In this document: piece after piece, positions 35,886 through 43,440 of the stretch
How the letters are laid out: every line of letters begins with the position of its first letter
How positions within the stretch are numbered: the stretch's first letter is position 1
From: a candidate division LCP-89 bacterium
Lineage (GTDB): Bacteria; Electryoneota; B3-LCP
Length of the DNA: 64,000 nt
Assembly: GCA_025774555.1 (NCBI GenBank)
Contig: JALGVT010000010.1
Coordinates: 1-64,000, forward strand
Reading direction: 5' to 3'
Position numbers and translations under genes: made by a program
The notes under the pieces: model-generated
Database searches by the model: none
Seen by the model: only the letters and a program-made list of their open reading frames with translations
What the model was told of the DNA's origin: nothing

Positions 35886-35902
35886 CCACACCCTATTTCA
35901 CA

Positions 35903-37468
35903 TTAGAACAATCCCGCCATGGTTGTTGGCGCTGTCTGTACCACATCTATCAGGTGGCGCAGTGAGGCGTCCATCAGGTCCAGCACCGGATGGGGCCAGA
36001 TGCCTAAGAAGATCACTATGATTGCCAGCGGAATCAGGGTGAACAGCTCTCTGCCATTGATGTCCGGGAATTTCTTCTTCAATTCTTCCAGAGAGAGTCC
36101 TTTAAGCGCGGGATCTTTGACGTCGCCGAAGAACATCCGCTGCAGCGTCCAGAGAACGTAGGCTGCGGTGATGATGATCCCGCCGATGGCGATCATGGTA
36201 TAGACGGGCCAGGTCGGGAAGGATCCTAAAAAGACCATGACTTCCGAGATAAAAGCGGACATTCCGGGCAGACCCAGAGCCGCGAAAAAAGCAACCGCAC
36301 TGATTCCCAGATATTTCGGCATGATATTGCCAAGGTTGCCGAAACGGGCGATTTCACGATGGTGAGCGCGCTCGTAGATAACTCCGACCAGGAGGAAGAG
36401 CATAGCGGTAACGGTGCCGTGATTGAACATCTGGAAGACGGCTCCGTTGATGCCGGCGGCTGTCATGGCAGACATGCCCAGCATGACGTAGCCCATGTGG
36501 CTGATGGAACTGTACGCCACCAGTTTCTTCAAATCTTTCTGCGCCATAGCGCAGAAGGCTCCATAGATGATGTTGATCACTCCCATCAAGGCTAAGAACC
36601 AGGCTAAATGCATGGTGATATCCGACAGCATCGGGTACATGATGCGCAGCATGCCGTAGGTTCCCATCTTCAGCAGAACGCCTGCCAGAATGACGGAGAC
36701 GGCGGTAGGAGCTTCCACGTGTGCGTCGGGCAGCCAGGTGTGGAACGGGAAGACCGGCACTTTGATGGCGAAGCCGATGAAGAGCCCGAACCAGAGAAAC
36801 ATGCGCACGTTGAACAGATTCAAGATGCCGGTGTGGTTCGCCGGATCCATCATGTGGATCATGTTAAAGGTGTTTCCTCCGGTTACCGGGTCCTTGACGT
36901 TGAAGTATAACGCCAGCATGACCAGCAGCATCAACAGAGATCCGACCAAGGTATAGATAAAGAACTTGATGGCGGCATAGACTCTGCGCGGACCGCCCCA
37001 GATGCCGATCAGGAAGTACATCGGCAGGAGCATGATCTCCCAGAAGACGTAGAAGAGGAAGAAGTCCAGCGATACGAAGGTTCCCATCATGCCGGTTTCC
37101 AACAGCAGGAAGAGCGCCATATAACCCTTGACTCCGCTCTTGATAGTCCACGAACCGGGAATGCAGAGAAAGCAGAGCAGCGCGGTCAACAGCACCATGG
37201 GGAAGGACAGACCGTCCACGCCCATGAAGTATTCGATATTGAAGGCTGGAATCCAGTTATGGTGTTCGACGAACTGGAAGCTGGCTTCATCGTTGATGCC
37301 GAAGTCAGACCTGCTGAAATCCGCCAGCATGCTTAGCGTGATTATCAGCACGATCAAGGTAGTAACCAGCGCCGTCCAGCGGAGCAGGTTGTGGTTTTTC
37401 GCCGGCATCAGTCCGATAACAGCCGCGCCAAGCAACGGTATGAAAGTGATCAGTGTTAGTGGACCCAT
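35903..37468 (-). CDS. nuoM: NADH-quinone oxidoreductase subunit M (NuoM)
   Basis: A 521-residue antiporter-like proton-pumping subunit of respiratory complex I, with about 14 transmembrane helices. Family signatures include V-D-G-L-S-F-P, the glutamate-bearing F-W-E-I-M-L-L-P-M-Y-F-L-I-G, the lysine helix P-V-F-P-F-H-T-W-L-P-D-A-H-V-E-A-P-T, and A-Y-S-S-I-S-H-M-G-Y-V. It is the last nuo gene of the locus; nuoN, which usually follows, is absent and a repeat island follows instead. It is separated from nuoL by about 1.1 kb containing repeats and a GxxExxY gene. Confidence 0.95.
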   Translation of the reverse strand: MGPLTLITFIPLLGAAVIGLMPAKNHNLLRWTALVTTLIVLIITLSMLADFSRSDFGINDEASFQFVEHHNWIPAFNIEYFMGVDGLSFPMVLLTALLCFLCIPGSWTIKSGVKGYMALFLLLETGMMGTFVSLDFFLFYVFWEIMLLPMYFLIGIWGGPRRVYAAIKFFIYTLVGSLLMLLVMLALYFNVKDPVTGGNTFNMIHMMDPANHTGILNLFNVRMFLWFGLFIGFAIKVPVFPFHTWLPDAHVEAPTAVSVILAGVLLKMGTYGMLRIMYPMLSDITMHLAWFLALMGVINIIYGAFCAMAQKDLKKLVAYSSISHMGYVMLGMSAMTAAGINGAVFQMFNHGTVTAMLFLLVGVIYERAHHREIARFGNLGNIMPKYLGISAVAFFAALGLPGMSAFISEVMVFLGSFPTWPVYTMIAIGGIIITAAYVLWTLQRMFFGDVKDPALKGLSLEELKKKFPDINGRELFTLIPLAIIVIFLGIWPHPVLDLMDASLRHLIDVVQTAPTTMAGLF

Positions 37469-37521
37469 GATCCAGGGGTTCTCCTATTTAGAGGGTATTT
37501 ATTTTTAGATATATGCACTTG

Positions 37522-37550
37522 ATCGGGGTCGGGGACGACCCCGATTACGG
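37522..37550. repeat. Palindromic repeat family C, copy 2
   Basis: ATCGGGGTCGGGGACGACCC then CGATTACGG, an imperfect palindrome about 40 bp upstream of nuoM. Confidence 0.75.
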
Positions 37551-37613
37551 GATTGCCGTTTTGATCCCCCCTTTAGTTCCCCCCTTAGTAAGGGGGGCTT
37601 ATCCCAGCCCCAA

Positions 37614-37694
37614 CATTGCCCCCTTTATCAAGGGGGGTGCCCTTCAGGGCGGGGGGATTTAAGGTGCCCAGTAGTTCTCCACCGCTCTGCGGTG
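37614..37694. repeat. 82-bp direct repeat, copy 2
   Basis: Near-identical to 35505-35586 (CATTGCCCCCTTTATCAAGG ... CACCGCTCTGCGGTGGG). Confidence 0.85.
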
Positions 37695-37733
37695 GGCTGT
37701 CTCTTGCCGTTGGATTGTTAAGTGTTTTTCTGT

Positions 37734-37766
37734 CTGAACCACGGATTACACGGATTTTTGGGATTA
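37734..37766. repeat. Family B repeat, inverted copy
   Basis: TGAACCACGGATTACACGG then ATTTTTGGGATT, the reverse complement of the GGTTCA-ending B unit. Confidence 0.75.
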
Positions 37767-37889
37767 AAAGAACCGGTGATTTTGCTTTATATGTTCAGCG
37801 TAAATTATTAATAATTAAAAGATGACTAAATGATTTAAATATCGCCTGTGCTTGAATCGACTCCGAGCGCTATGTTGTTAAATCATAAG

Positions 37890-37923
37890 GTAATCCGTGT
37901 CATCTGTGTAATCCGCGGTTCAG
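37890..37923. repeat. Family B repeat, direct copy at the 3' side of the GxxExxY gene
   Basis: TAATCCGTGTCATCTGTG then TAATCCGCGGTTCAG. It is in the same orientation as 38337-38371, so the two are direct repeats about 447 bp apart that bracket the GxxExxY gene. Confidence 0.8.
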
Positions 37924-37928
37924 ATATT

Positions 37929-38339
37929 TTATTTCATCACCCTCGGATTTTCTATGTCATTGACAAAACGCCGGAAGACCAGGCTCTTCTCTCCAAAGTT
38001 AATTAACAGCCCGACTTCAAGTTTATAGGCTTCAAGGTAATTGATGATCTGCGCAAAGTGTGAATCATTCAATTCATTGATCGCTTTCAGCTCTACTAAT
38101 ACTTTATCTTCTACAATAAAGTCGGCTCGGCGTGTGCCAATATCCTGCCCCTTGTACAGTATAGGGACTTCTTGTTCTCTCTTGTGGTTTAATCCTATGG
38201 TATTAAACTCAATCGCTAATGATCTTTGGTAGATAACCTCCTGGAATCCATTACCGAGATTGCTATGAACCTTCATAGCGCATCCAATAATCTTCTCTGT
38301 AATATCAGAATATTTTATGCCCAATGAATCTCCAAACAA
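37929..38339 (-). CDS. GxxExxY (PDDEXK_3-like) protein bounded by family B repeats
   Basis: A 136-residue protein of the GxxExxY family. It has the signature G-N-G-F-Q-E-V-I-Y after I-I-G-C-A-M-K-V-H, and the PD-(D/E)xK nuclease-like core R-A-D-F-I-V ... L-V-E-L-K-A-I (Asp, then E-x-K). The end K-S-L-V-F-R-R-F-V-N is also typical. The family is placed with PD-(D/E)xK nucleases, but its activity is not established. The start appears to be TTG at 38339 (another TTG five codons in); no ATG lies before the conserved N-terminus. The TTG overlaps a family B repeat, and the stop codon is 5 bp from another. It lies inside the nuo locus, between nuoL and nuoM. Confidence 0.75.
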   Translation of the reverse strand: MFGDSLGIKYSDITEKIIGCAMKVHSNLGNGFQEVIYQRSLAIEFNTIGLNHKREQEVPILYKGQDIGTRRADFIVEDKVLVELKAINELNDSHFAQIINYLEAYKLEVGLLINFGEKSLVFRRFVNDIENPRVMK

Positions 38340-38371
38340 TCCGTGTAATCCGTGAAATCCGTGGTTCAGAC
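38337..38371. repeat. Family B repeat, direct copy at the 5' side of the GxxExxY gene
   Basis: CAATCCGTGTAATCCGTG then AAATCCGTGGTTCAGAC. It overlaps the presumed TTG start codon of the gene. Confidence 0.85.
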
Positions 38372-38400
38372 AAATAAGACTCTTTAAATTAGTATCTACT

Positions 38401-38490
38401 GTTTCCCCGCCAGACTAAAGTCTGACGCTCAGACCTGCTTATAGTTAGCTGAAGCTAACTATTACCGCCAGTCGCTTTAGCGACTTGACC
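38401..38490. repeat. Repeat family F, copy 2, with adjoining hairpins
   Basis: GTTTCCCC, CAGACTAAAGTCTGACG, AGTTAGCTGAAGCTAACT, then a further unit, GTCGCTTTAGCGAC. These are short hairpins with arms of 5-7 bp. A related unit is at 35598-35659. Confidence 0.7.
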
Positions 38491-38566
38491 TAGAGGCTGG
38501 GCGTGGGATTTCAATCCCATGTTGGTGGGGGAAGCACCCTCACCCTACAATCAAATAATCCCCAGA

Positions 38567-40717
38567 CTATATCTTCAGAATCAGAAATATCGCTACCACC
38601 AGCACGGTGACCAGGATGTAGCGCTGCAGGTCGCCGGTCTGGAACATTTTCACGAAGCGACCCCAGGCTCCGATGAACCAGGCGGTGCCGTTGACGATGC
38701 CGTCGATGACATAATGGTCGAATACGCCGTGTATCCAGGCGAGCGCGCGCCAGAGAGCAGCCGCGCCGTTGACGATCCCGTCGATAACGTACTGGTCGAA
38801 GAGCGACATAATTTTACAGGTCAAATGCAAGCCGCGGATAAAAACGACGTCATAGACTTCATCCACCCACCATTTGTTGAACATGCCCTTATAAATGATT
38901 CCCAAACGTTTCTGCCAGGCGGCGGCGGATATCTTCCACTGATAATAAGTTCTGAACGCCAGCCAGATCCCCAGCGTCGCCATGATGATCGATATGATCA
39001 TGGCAGTGACGTGAGCCTGATGATGGACATGCTCGATATGCTCATCGTGCGCGCTGTGAGTAGCGACTGCTGTTTCGTGCGTCTCAGCGGGATGCGCGGC
39101 TATCTGCTCTTCGGAGGGCGTCGTCGTTTCTAACAAATGCGTTGCAGCCGGTTCTTCGTGATGTGCGGGCATGACCTGCTCATAGACTTTGCCGGGATCC
39201 TGGATCAGGTGAGCGAACCAACCGTTTCCGGCATCACCCGGGTTTAAGGTTGGCATCGTCCAGAAGAAGAAGATGGACAATACTGCCATCGTTCCGACCG
39301 GGATGGTCATGTTGGCGGGAGCTTCATGCAGATGTTTCTCAGCTTCTTCGCCCATGCGGTATTTCCCGAAGAAGGTCAGGAAGATCAGGCGGAACATATA
39401 GAAAGCGGTCAGGATAGCCGCGCCAAAACCGAAGAATACCAGCAGCCAGTTACCGGGATTCAGTTGAGCGTAAGCGAGTGTGCCTCCGAGGATGGCGTCT
39501 TTCGACAGGAAGCCGGAAGTCAGCGGAACTCCTGATAACGCGATTGTCGCCAGCAGGAAGGTCCAGAAGGTAATCGGCATATATTTTTTCAATCCGCCCA
39601 TATTGCGCATATCCTGCGCATCTGCATCGGAATGAATGTGATGCAGGGAATGATGCATGGCATGGATCACGCTTCCTGATCCTAAGAATAGAGCTGCTTT
39701 GAACATGGCGTGCGTGCATAAGTGGAAGAAGCCCGCCATGTACGCTCCAGCGCCGAGCGCCATCACCATATACCCTAACTGACTTAAGGTTGAATAGGCT
39801 AAAACTCGTTTGATATCGTTTTGCGCCACGGCGATGGTAGCGGCGAAGAGGGCGGTAAAACCGCCGACATAGGCGATGACCTGTCCAGCTTCAGGCGAGA
39901 GGATGGGGAAGATTCTCGCTGTCAAATAAACGCCTGCGGCGACCATTGTCGCGGCGTGGATCAAGGCTGAAACAGGCGTGGGACCTTCCATGGCGTCCGG
40001 CAGCCAGACATGCAGGGGGAATTGCGCTGATTTTCCGATGGCTCCGCAGAAGAGACACAGCCCGGTGATCGTCAACAGTGTGCCGGTCATTTCACCCCTG
40101 CCGACTGCCGCTATGACCTCATTTAAGTTCAGCGTGCCGAGATGTGTGAAGACCAGCATGATACCGATCATCATCCCGGCGTCACCGATGCGATTGACCA
40201 CAAAAGCCTTGACGGCGGCATCGGAAGCCGACTTCTTTTCGTACCAGTGGCCGATTAACAGATAACTTGATAATCCGACCAGTTCCCAGAAACAGAAGAT
40301 GATGAAGAGGTTATCCGCTAACACCAATCCGAGCATACTGAAGCTGAAGAAAGAGAGGTAAGCGAAGAAGAGCGAATAGCGAACGTCGCCTTTCATATAT
40401 CCGACGCTAAAGAGATGCACCAGCGAACTGACGATGGTCACTACCATCAGCATCATGATCGCCATGTTATCGAGATTGATACCGATGGTCAGGTTATAAT
40501 CTCCAAACATGAACCATTGGAACTGCCAGGTTTCAGCGAAGTTAGGATCTCCTGCGCCGAGCATCTTGATGAAAAGATCGATAGAGAGAGCGAGCCCGAG
40601 GAAGATTGCTATCAAGCTAACCCAGTCTCCGCCCCGAGGTAATCTTCTACCCAGAAAGGCGACAATTGTAAAGGCTGCAATGGGAGCCAGCAGGATGATT
40701 AGTGCTTCAGTTATCAT
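38567..40717 (-). CDS. nuoL: NADH-quinone oxidoreductase subunit L (NuoL)
   Basis: A 716-residue antiporter-like proton-pumping subunit of complex I with the long lateral helix. Motifs include F-W-E-L-V-G-L-S-S-Y-L-L-I-G-H-W, F-P-L-H-V-W-L-P-D-A-M-E-G-P-T-P-V-S-A-L-I-H-A-A-T-M-V-A (split here by comment only), and A-Y-S-T-L-S-Q-L-G-Y-M. Two oddities are present. A histidine-rich loop lies at residues about 519-569 (12 His in 51 residues). A 26-residue tandem duplication near the C-terminus makes the motif F-D-x-Y-V-I-D-G-I-V-N-G occur twice (640-651 and 666-677). It follows the two DUF3795 genes and precedes the GxxExxY gene. Confidence 0.95.
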   Translation of the reverse strand: MITEALIILLAPIAAFTIVAFLGRRLPRGGDWVSLIAIFLGLALSIDLFIKMLGAGDPNFAETWQFQWFMFGDYNLTIGINLDNMAIMMLMVVTIVSSLVHLFSVGYMKGDVRYSLFFAYLSFFSFSMLGLVLADNLFIIFCFWELVGLSSYLLIGHWYEKKSASDAAVKAFVVNRIGDAGMMIGIMLVFTHLGTLNLNEVIAAVGRGEMTGTLLTITGLCLFCGAIGKSAQFPLHVWLPDAMEGPTPVSALIHAATMVAAGVYLTARIFPILSPEAGQVIAYVGGFTALFAATIAVAQNDIKRVLAYSTLSQLGYMVMALGAGAYMAGFFHLCTHAMFKAALFLGSGSVIHAMHHSLHHIHSDADAQDMRNMGGLKKYMPITFWTFLLATIALSGVPLTSGFLSKDAILGGTLAYAQLNPGNWLLVFFGFGAAILTAFYMFRLIFLTFFGKYRMGEEAEKHLHEAPANMTIPVGTMAVLSIFFFWTMPTLNPGDAGNGWFAHLIQDPGKVYEQVMPAHHEEPAATHLLETTTPSEEQIAAHPAETHETAVATHSAHDEHIEHVHHQAHVTAMIISIIMATLGIWLAFRTYYQWKISAAAWQKRLGIIYKGMFNKWWVDEVYDVVFIRGLHLTCKIMSLFDQYVIDGIVNGAAALWRALAWIHGVFDHYVIDGIVNGTAWFIGAWGRFVKMFQTGDLQRYILVTVLVVAIFLILKI

Positions 40718-40830
40718 GGTGTTTGTGTGTCGATTTTATCTATAGCTACCCGAAGATTTCTTTATTAAAATTAGCTGGTAACGCTTCTTAACTTCCCACG
40801 GAGTTCAAACCCGCGATCATCTTTTTTATA

Positions 40831-40857
40831 ATCGGGGTCAGGGACGACCCCGATTAC
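40831..40857. repeat. Palindromic repeat family C, copy 3
   Basis: ATCGGGGTCAGGGACGACCC then CGATTAC, in the gap between the Tat-type DUF3795 gene and nuoL. Confidence 0.75.
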
Positions 40858-40878
40858 TTTTATTCGTGTGAGAACCAG

Positions 40879-41388
40879 CTATGCTTTTATACTTTTCCTG
40901 ATCTCATCAAGCCTGGGCTTGAGATCAGGCACCTGCTGGAAAAACTCTTCCAGTTTTTCGCAGGCATATTCGTCGCAATGCGCGCAATTTTCCACATTCT
41001 TATCGAGCGCACAGGATCTAATTTTGCAGATTCCGTCTGCATAACCGGAAAGACGACCATCAATCGACTGGCAGCCGTCGCAGGTGACGCTTTCAACGGT
41101 GAATTCTCCGCCGAACTGCTGCGACCATTTAGCCGCAACTTCAGCAAGCGCTTGCTGGTCGTTGTTCTGTGTGGCTATGTAAGCTTCGCAACCGGTGCAG
41201 ATGATTCCGCACTTGGCAATCATTACTTTGGTGGATTCGGTTGTGCTCTCCGACACAGGCGCGTCACCTGCTTCCTTTTCCGGTTTCTTGGAACAGCCCA
41301 GCGTCACTGCCAGCAGAGAGCCTGCACAGGCTGCGCAGGTCGTCTTGATAAAATTACGACGATCAAAGGCATTGTCTGATTCTGACAT
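40879..41388 (-). CDS. Tat-exported DUF3795 cysteine-rich protein
   Basis: About 169 residues from the ATG at 41388, which follows a GGAGGAAG ribosome site. The N-terminus is a twin-arginine signal (D-R-R-N-F-I-K) ending in a lipobox-like L-L-A-V-T-L-G-C, so a folded, probably metal-bearing lipoprotein exported by Tat is likely. The mature part matches DUF3795: C-G-I-I-C-T-G-C-E-A-Y near the start, C-D-G-C-Q, then C-K-I-R-S-C-A and C-A-H-C-D-E-Y-A-C. The cysteine pairs suggest zinc or iron-sulfur binding. It sits between nuoK and nuoL beside a cytoplasmic paralogue. Function unknown. Confidence 0.8.
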   Translation of the reverse strand: MSESDNAFDRRNFIKTTCAACAGSLLAVTLGCSKKPEKEAGDAPVSESTTESTKVMIAKCGIICTGCEAYIATQNNDQQALAEVAAKWSQQFGGEFTVESVTCDGCQSIDGRLSGYADGICKIRSCALDKNVENCAHCDEYACEKLEEFFQQVPDLKPRLDEIRKSIKA

Positions 41389-41445
41389 ATTTACTTCCTC
41401 CACAAAATTACTGATCGTTTATTGTTATACCCGAAAGCTGAATCC

Positions 41446-41919
41446 CTATTTAACGTACCAATGCTTCTTTCCATCAATGAATTCGTTGATGCCATTTTTT
41501 CTGATATTCTTAAGGTTCTTTATGTGTGCAATTCCATGATTACCTTTCAGAATATCCAGCTTCGAGCACGTTTCAAATTCATCGCATTCCCAGCAGCCTT
41601 CCAGTTCCTTCTTGAGGCAGCATCTGCGAATCTTACAGTTGGGGTTACCTCCACCATCTCTACAGGCGTTTTTACAACGAAGTTTTACCATGCCGCCGAG
41701 GACTTCGTAACATTGGGGATAGTTCTTAAAGAAGGAAAAGAAAGATAATTCCCCGAGAGTTTCCGCCGTCTTTTCAAATCTTACAGATCGTAGTTCTTTC
41801 CTTAGATCCCTTGCTAAATCAGCAACAGTTCCTTTGTGCATGAAGCAGTCCGCGCAATATAAGCCGCAATAGGCAACCATCTTCTGCTTTTCAGGGTTCT
41901 GGGAATCCGTTTCTACCAT
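41446..41919 (-). CDS. DUF3795-like cysteine-rich cytoplasmic protein
   Basis: A 157-residue protein without a signal peptide. Y-C-G-L-Y-C-A-D-C-F near the N-terminus, then C-K-N-A-C-R-D-G-G-G-N-P-N-C-K-I-R-R-C-C and C-W-E-C-D-E-F-E-T-C, follow the DUF3795 cysteine layout. It is paralogous to the next gene downstream (40879-41388) but lacks export signals. Only 24 bp separate it from nuoK, so it belongs to the nuo transcript. No function is known for the family. Confidence 0.75.
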   Translation of the reverse strand: MVETDSQNPEKQKMVAYCGLYCADCFMHKGTVADLARDLRKELRSVRFEKTAETLGELSFFSFFKNYPQCYEVLGGMVKLRCKNACRDGGGNPNCKIRRCCLKKELEGCWECDEFETCSKLDILKGNHGIAHIKNLKNIRKNGINEFIDGKKHWYVK

Positions 41920-41943
41920 CTATGAATCTCTCTATTCCGACTT

Positions 41944-42249
41944 TTACCCGTGCAGTTGATCCGCTCGATCCACTTCAGAAGTGGATATTGTGCGGTAGAT
42001 ATTCATGAAAATCGCCAGTGCTACGGCTGCTTCAGCAGCGGCGAGAATGATGATGAAAATCGCCATTCCCTGACCTAAAAGATTGCCGGCGGTATAGTGG
42101 CTGAAAGTGACGAAATTCAGCGCGGCGGAATTCAGGATCAATTCTACGCCCATCAGCACTGAGATGGCGTTTCTGCGCGTCATGACACAAAGTAACCCAA
42201 GGGCAAAGAGAATCGCTCCTACGGCAATTAATACATGGAAATCAGTCAT
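41944..42249 (-). CDS. nuoK: NADH-quinone oxidoreductase subunit K (NuoK)
   Basis: A 101-residue, three-helix membrane subunit of complex I. G-V-E-L-I-L-N-S-A-A-L-N-F-V carries the conserved glutamate of the E-channel. A second acidic residue lies in A-A-A-E-A-A-V-A-L-A-I. The start overlaps the nuoJ stop by 8 bp. Confidence 0.95.
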   Translation of the reverse strand: MTDFHVLIAVGAILFALGLLCVMTRRNAISVLMGVELILNSAALNFVTFSHYTAGNLLGQGMAIFIIILAAAEAAVALAIFMNIYRTISTSEVDRADQLHG

Positions 42250-42757
42250 CTTGATCCTCCTCGCGGGGTCTTGCCAGCCGCATGGCTCCGATCAACGCGG
42301 CAAGCAGCAGGACGCTGGCTACTTCAAAGGGCACCAGATAGGTCGTCAGCAGCAGCTTGCCTAAATCCTTGGTCGTCGGTTCCGCTGCAGAAGCGTGGGC
42401 GAACCAATCGACGCTGAAAAACACATAAAAGAGTATAGCGATGATGCCTGCAACTGGAATTATTGCCAGATAGCGCTGGTGCGTCTGTTCGGGGATGGAC
42501 ATACCGTGCAGTTTAGTTGTCAGGAAGACGCCGAAGATGATCAGCGTCAGGATGCCGCCCACATAGACCAGCAGTTGACTCGCCGCCAGAAAGTCCGCCG
42601 CTAAAAAGACGTACAGACCGGCAACGCCGAACAGGGTGAACAGCAGTGCGAACGCCGAGTAAATTATGCGCTTGCTGAAGACGACCACGATTGCCGATCC
42701 GACGGTGAGGATGACGAATGCCCAGAAGATAATCTGAGTTAGAAGTTCAATAATCAT
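42242..42757 (-). CDS. nuoJ: NADH-quinone oxidoreductase subunit J (NuoJ)
   Basis: A 171-residue, five-helix membrane subunit of complex I. Conserved Q-L-L-V-Y-V-G-G-I-L-T-L-I-I-F-G-V-F is the signature of the pi-bulge helix. It overlaps nuoI by 4 bp and nuoK by 8 bp. Confidence 0.94.
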   Translation of the reverse strand: MIIELLTQIIFWAFVILTVGSAIVVVFSKRIIYSAFALLFTLFGVAGLYVFLAADFLAASQLLVYVGGILTLIIFGVFLTTKLHGMSIPEQTHQRYLAIIPVAGIIAILFYVFFSVDWFAHASAAEPTTKDLGKLLLTTYLVPFEVASVLLLAALIGAMRLARPREEDQDD

Positions 42758-43440
42758 GCGTCCTCCTTGCCGTTTTCGGTTACAGGCGGTTGGGGTGTTT
42801 CGCCCTCTTTATTAACTTTGGATTCTGCTTTTGGGGAGGTTTCCTTTGATTCAACGGGCTTTGGCGCCGGTTTTTCTACTGACTCTTTAGCGGCGGCAGC
42901 TTCCTTTGCCGCTGCTGCTTCCGCTGCCTTCTTGGCTTTTTCGGCTTTGATTACCGCATCACGATCTAACAGGCGTTTCCGTTCATCGAGCGGGTAACTC
43001 GACCAGTCCCGAAACAGCCCGTCACGCGCATAGCTGACTTCTTCATGCTGGTTTTCCCAGTGAATGGAGCCAGTCGAGCAAATTTCGGTGCACAAACCGC
43101 AGTGGATACACTTGCTCATCTCCACATCGAACTGGACGACGTGCAGTTTTCGAGGTTTACCATCAGGCATGTCTGGCGGGTTATCCTCAGGCTGTACTTT
43201 GACGGTCTGGATATGGATGATCTCCACCGGGCAGGCTCGGGAACATTGCAAACAGCCGTTGCAGGAATCGATGTCGGTGACCAGCATGGTGCGCGCCCGC
43301 GGAGGGTAGGTCAGCTTCTCGTGGGGGTATTGCACCGTAACGGCTCTGGTAAAGAGGTGCCTGAAAGTCACCGCCATGCCGATGCTGATGGTCGTCACTC
43401 CCAGATAGAGGTCTCGGAAGTATTTGTGAAGGTGATTCAT
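42754..43440 (-). CDS. nuoI: NADH-quinone oxidoreductase subunit I (NuoI) with acidic/basic tail
   Basis: A 228-residue peripheral-arm subunit that carries two [4Fe-4S] clusters (N6a, N6b). The ligands are C-x2-C-x2-C-x3-C at residues 60-70 (C-N-G-C-L-Q-C-S-R-A-C-P) and 111-121 (C-I-H-C-G-L-C-T-E-I-C). The last ~64 residues (from about 165) are a low-complexity tail rich in Ala, Lys, Glu and Pro, which most NuoI proteins lack. The gene begins 349 bp after nuoH, across a stretch of degenerate repeats. Confidence 0.93.
   Translation of the reverse strand: MNHLHKYFRDLYLGVTTISIGMAVTFRHLFTRAVTVQYPHEKLTYPPRARTMLVTDIDSCNGCLQCSRACPVEIIHIQTVKVQPEDNPPDMPDGKPRKLHVVQFDVEMSKCIHCGLCTEICSTGSIHWENQHEEVSYARDGLFRDWSSYPLDERKRLLDRDAVIKAEKAKKAAEAAAAKEAAAAKESVEKPAPKPVESKETSPKAESKVNKEGETPQPPVTENGKEDA

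Larger units (their letters stand above)
35131..35902. other. Repeat and hairpin island between leuD and nuoM
   Basis: About 770 bp without a gene. It holds short hairpins around 35160-35262 (TTGGATT-AAA-ATCCAA and ATTGGTT-GAA-ACCAAT types), a family A element (35366-35498), an ~82-bp repeat shared with 37614-37694 (35505-35586), a family F unit (35598-35659), hairpins at 35675-35694, 35721-35740 and 35756-35777, and a nested hairpin (35829-35885) just downstream of nuoM. Confidence 0.7.
37469..37928. other. Repeat island between nuoM and the GxxExxY gene
   Basis: No gene is seen. It contains family C (37522-37550), the second copy of the 82-bp repeat (37614-37694), an inverted family B unit (37734-37766) and a forward family B unit (37890-37923) that ends five bases from the stop codon of the GxxExxY gene. 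Confidence 0.65.

Noticed and set aside
36608-36956. Open frames antisense to nuoM rich in His/Asp
   Set aside because: Composition is that of the reverse complement of transmembrane codons; nuoM on the minus strand is unambiguous.
35131-38566. CRISPR array
   Set aside because: Repeats are unequal, irregularly spaced and of several families, with no constant-length spacers and no cas genes.
38519-39133. A 204-codon plus-strand frame over the nuoL 3' end
   Set aside because: It is antisense to well-conserved nuoL sequence and starts within a dispersed repeat.
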